Of a stretch of 46,262 bases of DNA, positions 33,619 to 42,582 are shown piece by piece (within the stretch, counting starts at the first letter, position 1; each line of letters begins with the position of its first letter). Below the pieces are notes generated by a model that was not told where the DNA came from, did no database searches, and was given only the letters and a program-made list of their open reading frames with translations. The DNA lies in contig NZ_JOGX01000050.1 of the NCBI RefSeq assembly GCF_000719555.1, positions 1-46,262 of the forward strand, in the 5' to 3' direction. A program made the position numbers and the translations under genes. The DNA is from Streptomyces sp. NRRL F-5727. Lineage in GTDB: Bacteria; Actinomycetota; Actinomycetes; Streptomycetales; Streptomycetaceae.

Positions 33619-36600
33619 GCGCGGCCTCCGTGAGCCGGTCGGTCGGGGTGAGGTGGAGCAGGTCCATCCGGTCGAGGCCGACGGCCGCCAGGTACAGGCC
33701 GCCCGCAGGGGAGCGGGCGCTGAGGACGGACTGCACGTCGTAGCCGCGCGAGGGGATCTCCCAGCGCGCCGGCGCCTCGGCGCCGCCCGGCGCGACGGTC
33801 CAGCCGGTGATCTCGGTGAGGTCGGCCTGGAGGGACGCGGCCAGCAGGACGGACGCGCCGTCGCCGGTGGTGGAGAAGGCCAGGGAGTTGAGGCGCGGGG
33901 GCGCCCCGTCCAGGGCGCGCAGGCCCTCCGGGTCGTCGGGCCGGCCGAGGAGCAGGGTGCTGCGGGTCGGCTGGGCGTTGACGGCGGACCGGTGGGAGGC
34001 GGTGCCGGCCGCGTGGGGCACCGGCTCGTCGACGGCCACCGCCAGCCAGGTCCGTCCCGTCCCGTCGCGGGTGGCGGCCAGCGCCCGGGCGGAGGAGCCC
34101 TTCGGGAGGCGGAGCCGGGCGCGGGGCCCGCCGGGGGCCAGGCCGGGCCACAGCCAGAGGGAGTCGCCCGCGGTGGCGGCCAGCAGGGACTCGCCGCCGG
34201 GGCCCTGGACGACCTCCAGGTGGCCGACGCGGCTGTTGGCCACCCAGTGGCCGGGCGACTCCTCGCCGGTGCGGACGCCGCGCCGGTGTATCCAGCGCCC
34301 GTCGGCGTAGAACAGCCACAGCTCCCCTCCGGGGTCGCCCGGACCGGCGCCGGCGTCCTCGGCCAGGGCGACCGCCGGGAGCACGGCGCCGCGCCGCGGG
34401 GCCTCGAACTCCCGCCAGGGCGCGTCCCGCGGTCCGTGCAGCGGCCGGATCCGGGCCAGCGAGCGGCCCTGCCGGTCCCGTCCGCCGACCGCCAGCCAGG
34501 TGCGGCCGCCGCGGTCGGTGTGCAGGGCGACGGCCCCGGCCTCGCCCAGGTCGTCCGTCTCGTACAGCCGCCGCCCCGTCAGGTCCCAGGCGCGCAGCCG
34601 GCTGCCGGAGGCGAGGGCCACCGCCCCGGACCGCGGGCTGCCGGCCGCGTCGGGGGCGAGCGCCCCGAACAGCTTGGCGCTCGGCGACAGCAGGCCGTCG
34701 CCGCGGACCGGGGCGGAGCCGGCCGCGGGCGGGTCCCAGACGCGGACGCGGACGCCGTCGGCGACCGCCACGGCGCCGCTGCCGTCGGGGAGGAAGGCCA
34801 GCGAGGTGGGGCGGCTGCGGTGCCCGGGGCGCCGGGGGAGTTCGCGGCCCCGGGAGAGGTTCCAGATCCGCGCCGAGTCCCCGTCGAGGACGGCCAGCAT
34901 CAGATCGTCGCCCTGGTGCCCGAGGGCGACCGCGGTGCCCGACGGCTCCCGGCGCTGACCGTCCGGCACCGACAGCGGGACGGGGGCGGAGCCGTCGTCG
35001 GGGAGCCGCCACACCCGGATGTCGGGGCGGCCGGTGAACAAGCCGGCCACATAGGTGCCGGCGGGCGGCCCAGCGGCGGTCGGCGCGGCCGGTACCGGCC
35101 GCGGAGTCCCCGGCTGCCCGCCCGGCGCGCCCGTCGTGCCCGGGGGGCGCTGCGGTGTGCCCGGCGCCGGTTCCGCGATGCCCGCGCCCGGCCGGTGGTC
35201 GACCACGGCGAGGGCCTGGCAGGTGCCGCTGTCGGCGCCGAAGGCGTGCAGCCGGCCCCCGGTCCGTACGTCCCACAGCTCGCAGCCCCCGTCGCCGCCG
35301 GCCACCACGCACAGCGTGTCGCCCAGCCGCGCCACCGCCACCGCGGACACCACCCCCGGTTCCGTCCCGCGCCCCAGGTGCCAGCGCCGGAAGCGGTGGT
35401 GCCGGGGCCGGCCGTCGGTCCACGTCCACACGCCCACGTGGAAGCCGCCGGCCGCGACCACCACCTCCGTGTCCTCGTCGCCGCCGACCGCCACGTCCGA
35501 GATCCCCGCGCCCCAGCCGAGGATCCGCACCTCACCCGCGTCGCGCGGCCACACCAGCAGCCGCCCCGCGTCGCCGGCCACCGCCGCGACGGGCGAGTCG
35601 GACCGTGCGGGCACCTTGAGGCTGTGCAGCCGGTTCGCGGCGCGCCCCGCCTCGGCGGCGATGTTGTCGCGCAGCAGCTCCGGTCCGCCGCCCGCCAGCG
35701 GCCAGCGCCACAGCTGCTCCCCGGCGCCGAGCAGGGCCGTCTCCGGGACGGCGGTGCCCGCGAGGGCGAGGACGTCGCCGCGCGGGGCCCGCCACTCCCG
35801 GCTGTGCCCCAGCGCCTCGGCCGTGGTCCAGCGGTCCTCCCACGGCAGGTCGGCGCCGCGCCGGGCCCAGCCGAGCAGCGCGGGGTCGTCCCGCAGGGCG
35901 GTCGCCGTGAGCAGGGTGGCCCGTCGCACCGGGGTGCCCGCCCGGCCGAGGGCGTCCGCGATCCTGCGGTAGAGGGCGGTCTGCGGGGTGGCCGGGCGCT
36001 CGGGCCGGTCGAGCAGCATGCTCATCCGCTCGGGGTCCAGGCGGAGCAGCAGCGCGGGCCGGTCGAAGAGTTCGTGGAGCCGGCCGGCCGCGGCGGCGTG
36101 GTCGGCGAGGTGGCGGGCGATGTACGGGCCGGTGGTCTCCCGGCCGGCGTACGCGTCGTCGTGTGCGGCGAGCAGGACGTCGGTCAGCACCGAGTGCAGC
36201 TGCTCCGGTCCGCCGGGGGCGGAGGCGGTCAGGTGCCCGACCCACGCCTTGTGGTAGAGCCGGTTGACCTTCTGCCCGCTGCCTCCGGCGATGTCGATGT
36301 GGGCACCGGCGTGGTGCAGGATCCATTCGATGTCGTCGTCGCGGTACCGGTGGCCGGTCCCGGCGCGGGCGGCGAGGGCGTTGGCGGCGGACAGCCAGAT
36401 CCCGTCCTCCTCCGGAAGCCCGGCGCCCTGCGCGGCGGCCAGCGGCAGCAGCAGCCCCCTGGCCCAGCCCGGCCGGTCGCCGGACCGCCGGCCCACGGCT
36501 CCGGCGGCCGCGTCGAGGTCGGCGAGCTCCTGGTCGAACACGTCGTCGAGGCCCGCCTCCAGGACGGAGCGGAACTCGGGGGTGGTCTCGTCGTAGGGCC

Positions 36601-38209
36601 GGTCGAGGCGGGCGAGGAGGGCCGAGTAGAGCAGAGCGGCGAGGAAGGAGCCCTGGCAGCGGGCGGCGACGGCGGCCACCACCCGGTCGCGCAGCGCGCC
36701 GTCGGCCGGTGCGCCGGGCCCCTCGGAGCCGTCCTCCCAGGCGGCCCCGCCGGGTAAGGACGCGGCGTACGGGGAGGGCGGTGCGGCCAGCCTCCGGCGG
36801 GTGTACGCGGCGATGTCGGCGTCCCGTTCGGTGTCCCGGTCCAGGTCCTCGACCCGGGCGCGGGCCGCCAGCGGGAGCAGCGCGGTCCTGGTGAGCGTGC
36901 GGCTGCCGACGACCAGCTGAACGCCGGGCAGCTGGGCGAGCGGGGCCAGCACCTCCTCGGCTATCACCTCGGCCTGTCCGGCCGCCGCCTCGTCCAGTCC
37001 GTCGACCACGAAGGCGGTGGCCGCCCTGCCGCGGGTCTCCCGGCCGATCGCGGCCAGCACCTGTGCGGGGCTGCGCCACACGCCGTCGGGCGGGGCCAGC
37101 TCCATGTCCTCGGCGAGCCGGCGGGCGACGTCCAGGGCGGCGGCGTCGCGGCAGAGCGCGACGGCGGCGACCGTGGCACGGTGCTGCGGCGGGATCCCGG
37201 CGGCCCGGTGGATGGGGCCGCCGTCGGTCTCCAGGGCGAACCGCACCAGCTGGGCCAGGAAGGCGGACTTGCCGCAGCCGGGTTTCCCGGTGACGAGCAG
37301 CACCGGGTGCCCCTGGGGGGCCGCCAGCCAGTCCGCGGCCCGCCGGAGCGGACCGTGCCGGCCGACGAACGACTCGCTGTCGGACACCTGCCGGAGACTG
37401 GGGAACCGGCTCTGCCGGAGTTCGGCGGCGGCGCCGCGCAGCGCCGCGGACTGCGCGCTGGCCCGGGGGTCGTGGTAGGGGTTGCGGAAGAAGCGGTTGA
37501 GCCCTTCGCCGCCGTAGAGGCGGGATTCCTGGCGTTCCTGTTCCGGCACCCGGTGCCGGACCGCCTCCATGAGTTCCCCCGCTCCCAGGGCGGCGGTGTA
37601 CGGCGTCCACAGGGCGCCGTGCCGGGTGGTGGCCCGCCGGTCGCGGACCAGGTCCTCCAGGCAGCGGAGCCAGACGCCGACGCGGGCGCGCTCCTCGCGC
37701 GCCGCGGTGCCGACGTACCCGATGCTGCGGACGGGGCGGGCCTCCGCCTCCTCCATGGTGCGCAGGTGGTCGTCCAACTGGCGGGCCAGGGCGCCGGAGT
37801 GGCAGGCGTCGATGACGCACAGGACGTCGCCGCGGAGGCGGGTCAGCCGCGCGTGGAGGGCTCCGGCGTCCATGGAGGTCTCGGTGGCCCAGTCCGCGTC
37901 CCAGTCGGCCGCGGGGAGGGTGACGCCGAAGCCGAGGTCCTCGCCGTGGCCCAGCCAGTAGAGGAGGGTCCGGCCGCCCGGGGTGGAGCGCCGGGCGACG
38001 CCCATCAGCTGTTCCGCGATCTCCCGCCGGGTGCCGGTGATCACCGGTCCCCCGCGCGCGAAGCCCAGTTCGGCGGCGACCGTCCAGAAGCGCTCGATCA
38101 CCTGGTCGGCGCCCAGGAGTTCGGGCAGGGTCTCGGGGCCGTCCGGCGGCCCGAAGCGGCGTACGCACACCGCGTAGGCGAGGTTGTGCTCCGTGGTGGC
38201 TCGGTCCAC
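33608..38209 (-). CDS. Caspase-like protease / STAND NTPase / WD40 propeller protein
   Basis: The protein has 1533 residues. Residues 1-240 form a caspase-fold (C14) protease with catalytic His88 in YWLGHGE and Cys136 in IDACHSG. Residues 280-560 form a STAND/NACHT-type NTPase: FVGR (281-284), Walker A GKPGCGKS (308-315), Walker B VVDGLDE (401-407) and a GSR sensor motif (435-437). Residues 560-800 are helical. From about 815 to 1530 come WD40-like blades with tips such as LWRWPL, CELWDV, IRVWRL, ARIWNL, VRVWDP and LRAWDL. A Pro/Gly/Thr linker near 1003-1048 splits them into two sets. There is no signal or membrane segment. GTG 38209 has GGAGGGGG upstream. Such architectures are regulated immune or cell-death sensors in multicellular bacteria. 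It precedes the coupled lipase and is divergent from a Nudix-like gene. Confidence 0.9.
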   Translation of the reverse strand: MDRATTEHNLAYAVCVRRFGPPDGPETLPELLGADQVIERFWTVAAELGFARGGPVITGTRREIAEQLMGVARRSTPGGRTLLYWLGHGEDLGFGVTLPAADWDADWATETSMDAGALHARLTRLRGDVLCVIDACHSGALARQLDDHLRTMEEAEARPVRSIGYVGTAAREERARVGVWLRCLEDLVRDRRATTRHGALWTPYTAALGAGELMEAVRHRVPEQERQESRLYGGEGLNRFFRNPYHDPRASAQSAALRGAAAELRQSRFPSLRQVSDSESFVGRHGPLRRAADWLAAPQGHPVLLVTGKPGCGKSAFLAQLVRFALETDGGPIHRAAGIPPQHRATVAAVALCRDAAALDVARRLAEDMELAPPDGVWRSPAQVLAAIGRETRGRAATAFVVDGLDEAAAGQAEVIAEEVLAPLAQLPGVQLVVGSRTLTRTALLPLAARARVEDLDRDTERDADIAAYTRRRLAAPPSPYAASLPGGAAWEDGSEGPGAPADGALRDRVVAAVAARCQGSFLAALLYSALLARLDRPYDETTPEFRSVLEAGLDDVFDQELADLDAAAGAVGRRSGDRPGWARGLLLPLAAAQGAGLPEEDGIWLSAANALAARAGTGHRYRDDDIEWILHHAGAHIDIAGGSGQKVNRLYHKAWVGHLTASAPGGPEQLHSVLTDVLLAAHDDAYAGRETTGPYIARHLADHAAAAGRLHELFDRPALLLRLDPERMSMLLDRPERPATPQTALYRRIADALGRAGTPVRRATLLTATALRDDPALLGWARRGADLPWEDRWTTAEALGHSREWRAPRGDVLALAGTAVPETALLGAGEQLWRWPLAGGGPELLRDNIAAEAGRAANRLHSLKVPARSDSPVAAVAGDAGRLLVWPRDAGEVRILGWGAGISDVAVGGDEDTEVVVAAGGFHVGVWTWTDGRPRHHRFRRWHLGRGTEPGVVSAVAVARLGDTLCVVAGGDGGCELWDVRTGGRLHAFGADSGTCQALAVVDHRPGAGIAEPAPGTPQRPPGTTGAPGGQPGTPRPVPAAPTAAGPPAGTYVAGLFTGRPDIRVWRLPDDGSAPVPLSVPDGQRREPSGTAVALGHQGDDLMLAVLDGDSARIWNLSRGRELPRRPGHRSRPTSLAFLPDGSGAVAVADGVRVRVWDPPAAGSAPVRGDGLLSPSAKLFGALAPDAAGSPRSGAVALASGSRLRAWDLTGRRLYETDDLGEAGAVALHTDRGGRTWLAVGGRDRQGRSLARIRPLHGPRDAPWREFEAPRRGAVLPAVALAEDAGAGPGDPGGELWLFYADGRWIHRRGVRTGEESPGHWVANSRVGHLEVVQGPGGESLLAATAGDSLWLWPGLAPGGPRARLRLPKGSSARALAATRDGTGRTWLAVAVDEPVPHAAGTASHRSAVNAQPTRSTLLLGRPDDPEGLRALDGAPPRLNSLAFSTTGDGASVLLAASLQADLTEITGWTVAPGGAEAPARWEIPSRGYDVQSVLSARSPAGGLYLAAVGLDRMDLLHLTPTDRLTEAAHES

Positions 38210-38276
38210 CGCCGCCCCCTCCCCCCGTCGGAGTGCCCTGATCTTGCCTCACCGCCTCGGGGTGTGCAACGGTCAA

Positions 38277-38300
38277 CTCCCCATGGACACCAACGGGGAG
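38277..38300 (+). promoter_or_regulatory. CTCCCC/GGGGAG repeat over the ribosome site of the Nudix-like gene
   Basis: CTCCCC (38277-38282) and GGGGAG (38295-38300) can pair around 12 bases. The right arm is the best ribosome site for GTG 38311. Inside the loop an ATG (38283) opens an 11-codon frame that ends at 38318, overlapping the gene start. This may tune translation, but both could be chance. Confidence 0.3.
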
Positions 38301-38310
38301 CGAGGGAACC

Positions 38311-39336
38311 GTGGCTGACCGCGACCTTTTCCGGATCGGGCCGCTGAGGACTCCGTACTACGTCTACGAGGGCGACGGGACGCGCCCCATCAAGGAGGAG
38401 AACCTCCAGGTCTACTACGAGCCGGACACCTTCGTGCACGTCCCCGCGGACGTGCTGCGGTGGCGGCAGGAGATCGAGGACGAGCAGGAGACCCGGGCGG
38501 TCGCCGGCCTGCCGCAGCGCTGGAACCACCCGAACTTCGCCCTGGAGACCATCGCGGTCACCCGTACCGACCGGCACGAGGACCCGATCGTGGAGCTGCG
38601 GTTCTCCCCCGCCGACTACTTCACCTTCCTGGCCTCGCAGCAGCTGGACCGCCGGCTGGAGGAGGGCGAGGGGGTGGGCCTGACGCTGCGGGAGCACTAC
38701 CTGGACGGGAAGGACCCGGTCGCGGTCAACGGCTTCCTGTCGAGCAGCTTCGGGGCGAACGTGATCGTGGTGTCGGAGCCGGACGACACGATCCTGGTGT
38801 CACGCCGGAGCGCCACGGTGGGCATGAACCCGAACCGGTGGAACTCCTCGGCGAACGAGGGGATGTCGGGCGTCCACGACCTCAAGGACGGCGTTCCCGA
38901 CCTGTTCGGAGCGGCGCGGCGGGCGCTGCGCGAGGAGCTGGGCATCCGCGACGACGAACACCGGCTGGAACTGCTGTCGTTCGGCATGGACACACAGTCG
39001 CACCAGTGGGCGGGCTGCTTCCGCGCGGTCCTGCCCGAGCTGGGCGAGGCCGAGCTGCGGGACCGCTGGAGCAGGGGCGTCGACGACAAGTGGGAGCACA
39101 GCCGCTACGCGTTCGTCCCGGCCCGGCCGGACGGTCTGCTCGACTTCATGCTGGACCCGGAGAACATCGGCTGGTGGGCCTCGGGGGCGCCCGCGTTCTT
39201 CTACCACGCGCTGGTGCGGACGATGGTGGAGCGGACCGGTTCGGCGGCCGCGGGCCGCGCGGCGGTGGAGGCGGCCATCGCCCCGGCGATCCGCCGCGCG
39301 GAGGCCCGGCGCGCGGAGGCGGCGCGTACGGAATAG
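38311..39336 (+). CDS. Nudix-like domain protein beside the caspase-STAND gene
   Basis: The protein has 341 residues. The N-terminal 150 residues hold conserved-looking blocks (FVHVPADVLRWR, RWNHPNFALETIAVT, LRFSPADYFTFLASQQLD). Residues about 148-240 resemble a Nudix fold: NVIVVSEPDDTILVSRR as first strands, NEGMSGVHD in place of the usual glycine loop, and a helix AARRALREELGI (201-212) like the RExxEExG box but with Ala at the first Glu position. This may be a ligand-binding or altered Nudix domain acting on a nucleotide or NAD-like signal. The 100-base divergent spacing from the caspase-STAND gene suggests shared control. It has no membrane or signal segment. Confidence 0.72.
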   Translation: MADRDLFRIGPLRTPYYVYEGDGTRPIKEENLQVYYEPDTFVHVPADVLRWRQEIEDEQETRAVAGLPQRWNHPNFALETIAVTRTDRHEDPIVELRFSPADYFTFLASQQLDRRLEEGEGVGLTLREHYLDGKDPVAVNGFLSSSFGANVIVVSEPDDTILVSRRSATVGMNPNRWNSSANEGMSGVHDLKDGVPDLFGAARRALREELGIRDDEHRLELLSFGMDTQSHQWAGCFRAVLPELGEAELRDRWSRGVDDKWEHSRYAFVPARPDGLLDFMLDPENIGWWASGAPAFFYHALVRTMVERTGSAAAGRAAVEAAIAPAIRRAEARRAEAARTE

Positions 39337-39376
39337 GCCGCCCGGGCCGCCGGGACGGACGGCTCGGCGCCGGGGG

Positions 39377-39706
39377 TCAGGCGCCGGGCTGCCGGGGCGG
39401 CAGGGCGGGGCCGAAGAGTTCGACGGCGTGGCGGACGCCGGCGAGGGCTTCGGAGAGGGCGCTGACGGAGCCGAGCGAGCCGGCGACGAGGAGGAGGCTG
39501 CGGCGCAGCCGCCACACCTCGGGGGCGCCGCTGACCGCCATCGCGTCGAGCGCCGCCAGTTCGTCCTCGGCGATCTCCCGGTCGGCGAGCTCCACCCGGT
39601 GTCCGGCCAGTTCGCGCCGGAGGCGGGCCACGGCGGACCGCAGTCCGGTCACCCTCGGGTCCACTGTCTCGCCGGTCACCGGCCTCTGCTCCACGCTCCG
39701 CACCAC
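39377..39706 (-). CDS. Small helical protein (DUF5955-like)
   Basis: The protein has 109 residues and is almost entirely helical. An N-terminal helix with hydrophobic heptads (GLRSAVARLRRELAGHRVELADREIAEDELAALDAM) is followed by PEVWRLRRSLLLVAGSLGSVSALSEALAGVRHAVELFG. I believe it belongs to the actinobacterial family DUF5955, a name given from memory. The amphipathic helices suggest an oligomerisation or adaptor role. It starts with GTG and is convergent with the Nudix-like gene (40-base gap), so membership in the same system is only positional. Confidence 0.68.
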   Translation of the reverse strand: MVRSVEQRPVTGETVDPRVTGLRSAVARLRRELAGHRVELADREIAEDELAALDAMAVSGAPEVWRLRRSLLLVAGSLGSVSALSEALAGVRHAVELFGPALPPRQPGA

Positions 39707-39863
39707 GGCCCCCCACTCCGAGACGTCCGCTCCGACTGGCTCCGGGCGGTGGTCGGGCGCCCTGAGTGGGGGTCAGTTAACCCCTCGGCCGCCCGGCGGG
39801 GAAGAGGCCGGGCGCGCCATTCATGCGACCGTGTCATTCCGGGTCATGAGGTAAGCAGTGCTC
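39707..39863. other. Divergent gap with GGGGT/ACCCC repeat
   Basis: This is 157 bases between the DUF5955-like and MocA-like genes, with no gene. GGGGT (39769-39773) and ACCCC (39780-39784) flank CAGTTA, the most AT-rich spot. This could be an operator for either gene. No clear -10/-35 pair is visible. Confidence 0.35.
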
Positions 39864-40502
39864 ATGACGAAGACTGCCTCCCCCTCTCCTTCCTCCCCTT
39901 CCTCCCCGCCGCTCGTCGCCGGTCTGCTGCTGGCCGCCGGCGGCGGGCGCAGGCTCGGCGGGCGGCCCAAGGCGCTGCTGCCGTACCGGGGCCGTCCGCT
40001 GGTCGAGCACGCGGTGCGGGTGCTGCGTGAGGGCGGCTGCGCGGTGGTGCACGTGGTGTTGGGCGCGTCGGCGGAGCTGGTGCGGGAGCGGGCCGAGCTG
40101 CCGGGGTGCGTGCTCGTGGAGAACCCGGGGTGGGCGGACGGGATGGGCTCGTCGCTGCGGGTCGGCCTGGCCTCGCTGGCGGCGGATCCGCGCGGGGTGG
40201 ACGCGGCGCTGGTGTCGCTGGTGGACCAGCCGGGGATCGGGGCGGCGGCGGTGGCCCGGGTGCGGGCGGCGTACGGGGGGCGGGACGCGCTGGCGGCGGC
40301 CGCGTACGACGGGAAGCGGGGGCATCCGGTGCTGTTCGGCGCGGACCGGTGGGCGGGGATCGCGGCGGGTGCGGAGGGCGACCGGGGGGCGCGGGACTAC
40401 CTGGCGGCGCACCGGGAGGCGGTCGCGCTGGTGGACTGTTCGGACGTGGCGGAGCCCTTCGACATCGACACGGAGGCGGATCTCCACCGGTTGGAGGGGT
40501 GA
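39864..40502 (+). CDS. MobA/MocA-like nucleotidyltransferase
   Basis: The protein has 212 residues. The nucleotide-binding signature LLLAAGGGRRLGGRPKALLPYRG opens the domain and is followed by NPGWADGMGSSLRVGL, a DQPGI metal-site motif, KRGHPVLF and DIDTEADLHRL. This set is typical of MocA (molybdopterin cytidylyltransferase) and close relatives that mature xanthine dehydrogenase-type enzymes. That would fit the purine-degradation context, though no such dehydrogenase is present in the window. GAGG lies about 12 bases before ATG 39864; a GTG at 39858 is an alternative start. Confidence 0.82.
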   Translation: MTKTASPSPSSPSSPPLVAGLLLAAGGGRRLGGRPKALLPYRGRPLVEHAVRVLREGGCAVVHVVLGASAELVRERAELPGCVLVENPGWADGMGSSLRVGLASLAADPRGVDAALVSLVDQPGIGAAAVARVRAAYGGRDALAAAAYDGKRGHPVLFGADRWAGIAAGAEGDRGARDYLAAHREAVALVDCSDVAEPFDIDTEADLHRLEG

Positions 40503-40579
40503 GGCCGGCCGGGTGCGGGCACCTGGAGTGAGGGGGCTGGCACCCGGAGCCATGTTCTGTCGACCCGAAGAATCTCGAC

Positions 40580-40612
40580 ATCAACAAACGATTGAACTTC
40601 CACCATGAGGAA
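40580..40612. promoter_or_regulatory. Paired AllR-type operators upstream of aceB
   Basis: ATCAACAAACGATTGAA (40580-40596) and TTCCACCATGAGGAA (40598-40612) are separated by one base. The first matches the allB 17-mer (27257-27273) at 13 of 17 positions. The second keeps the TTCCAC-N3-G.GGAA form of the perfect site at 27351. The layout equals that upstream of allB. Confidence 0.68.
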
Positions 40613-40620
40613 ACTAATAT
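40593..40620 (+). promoter_or_regulatory. aceB promoter overlapping the operator
   Basis: TTGAAC (40593-40598) and TAATAT (40615-40620) are separated by 16 bases, a good vegetative-sigma promoter. The TTCCAC..GGAA palindrome fills the spacer, so a bound repressor would exclude RNA polymerase. The start point would be near 40627, giving a leader of about 130 bases with an AGCGCCT/AGGCGCT hairpin (40633-40658). Confidence 0.6.
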
Positions 40621-40757
40621 CCACTGCATAGAAGCGCCTGATCCCCTGTGAAGGCGCTCGCGGCCGTATCTCGGCACCCGCGGCACTCCGTGCCGTCCGT
40701 GACGCCCGGCGGCCGCCAGGCACCGCACGCGTAGTCCGCTGAAGGAAGTGACAGGTC

Positions 40758-42380
<1,623 letters not shown>

Positions 42381-42398
42381 TCTCCGGCGCGCCTCCGC

Positions 42399-42447
42399 AC
42401 AGGGCCCGGCCCCCGGGAAACGCACAGATCCGGGGCCCGGGCCCTGT
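42399..42447 (+). terminator. aceB terminator hairpin
   Basis: An 18-base stem begins with ACAGGGCCCGG (42399-42416) and pairs with the segment ending CCGGGCCCTGT (42430-42447), with one mismatch and a 13-base loop. It lies 18 bases after the aceB stop. There is no T-run, as is common in Streptomyces. Confidence 0.7.
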
Positions 42448-42582
42448 CGCGTCACAGGGGACGTGACGCAACCGAGATATGCAGCTACCTAGCGGTAATA
42501 AGCCGGCGCGTGCGAGATTCCGCCATGCCACCGGCCGGCGGCTGTCCCCCACGTCACTGCGTCCCCGCAGGAGCACACAGCC

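Noticed and set aside
28533..40502. Integrative element or prophage carrying the caspase-STAND genes
   Set aside because: There is no integrase, transposase, replication or conjugation gene, no direct-repeat ends and no tRNA site. Codon use looks like the rest of the window.
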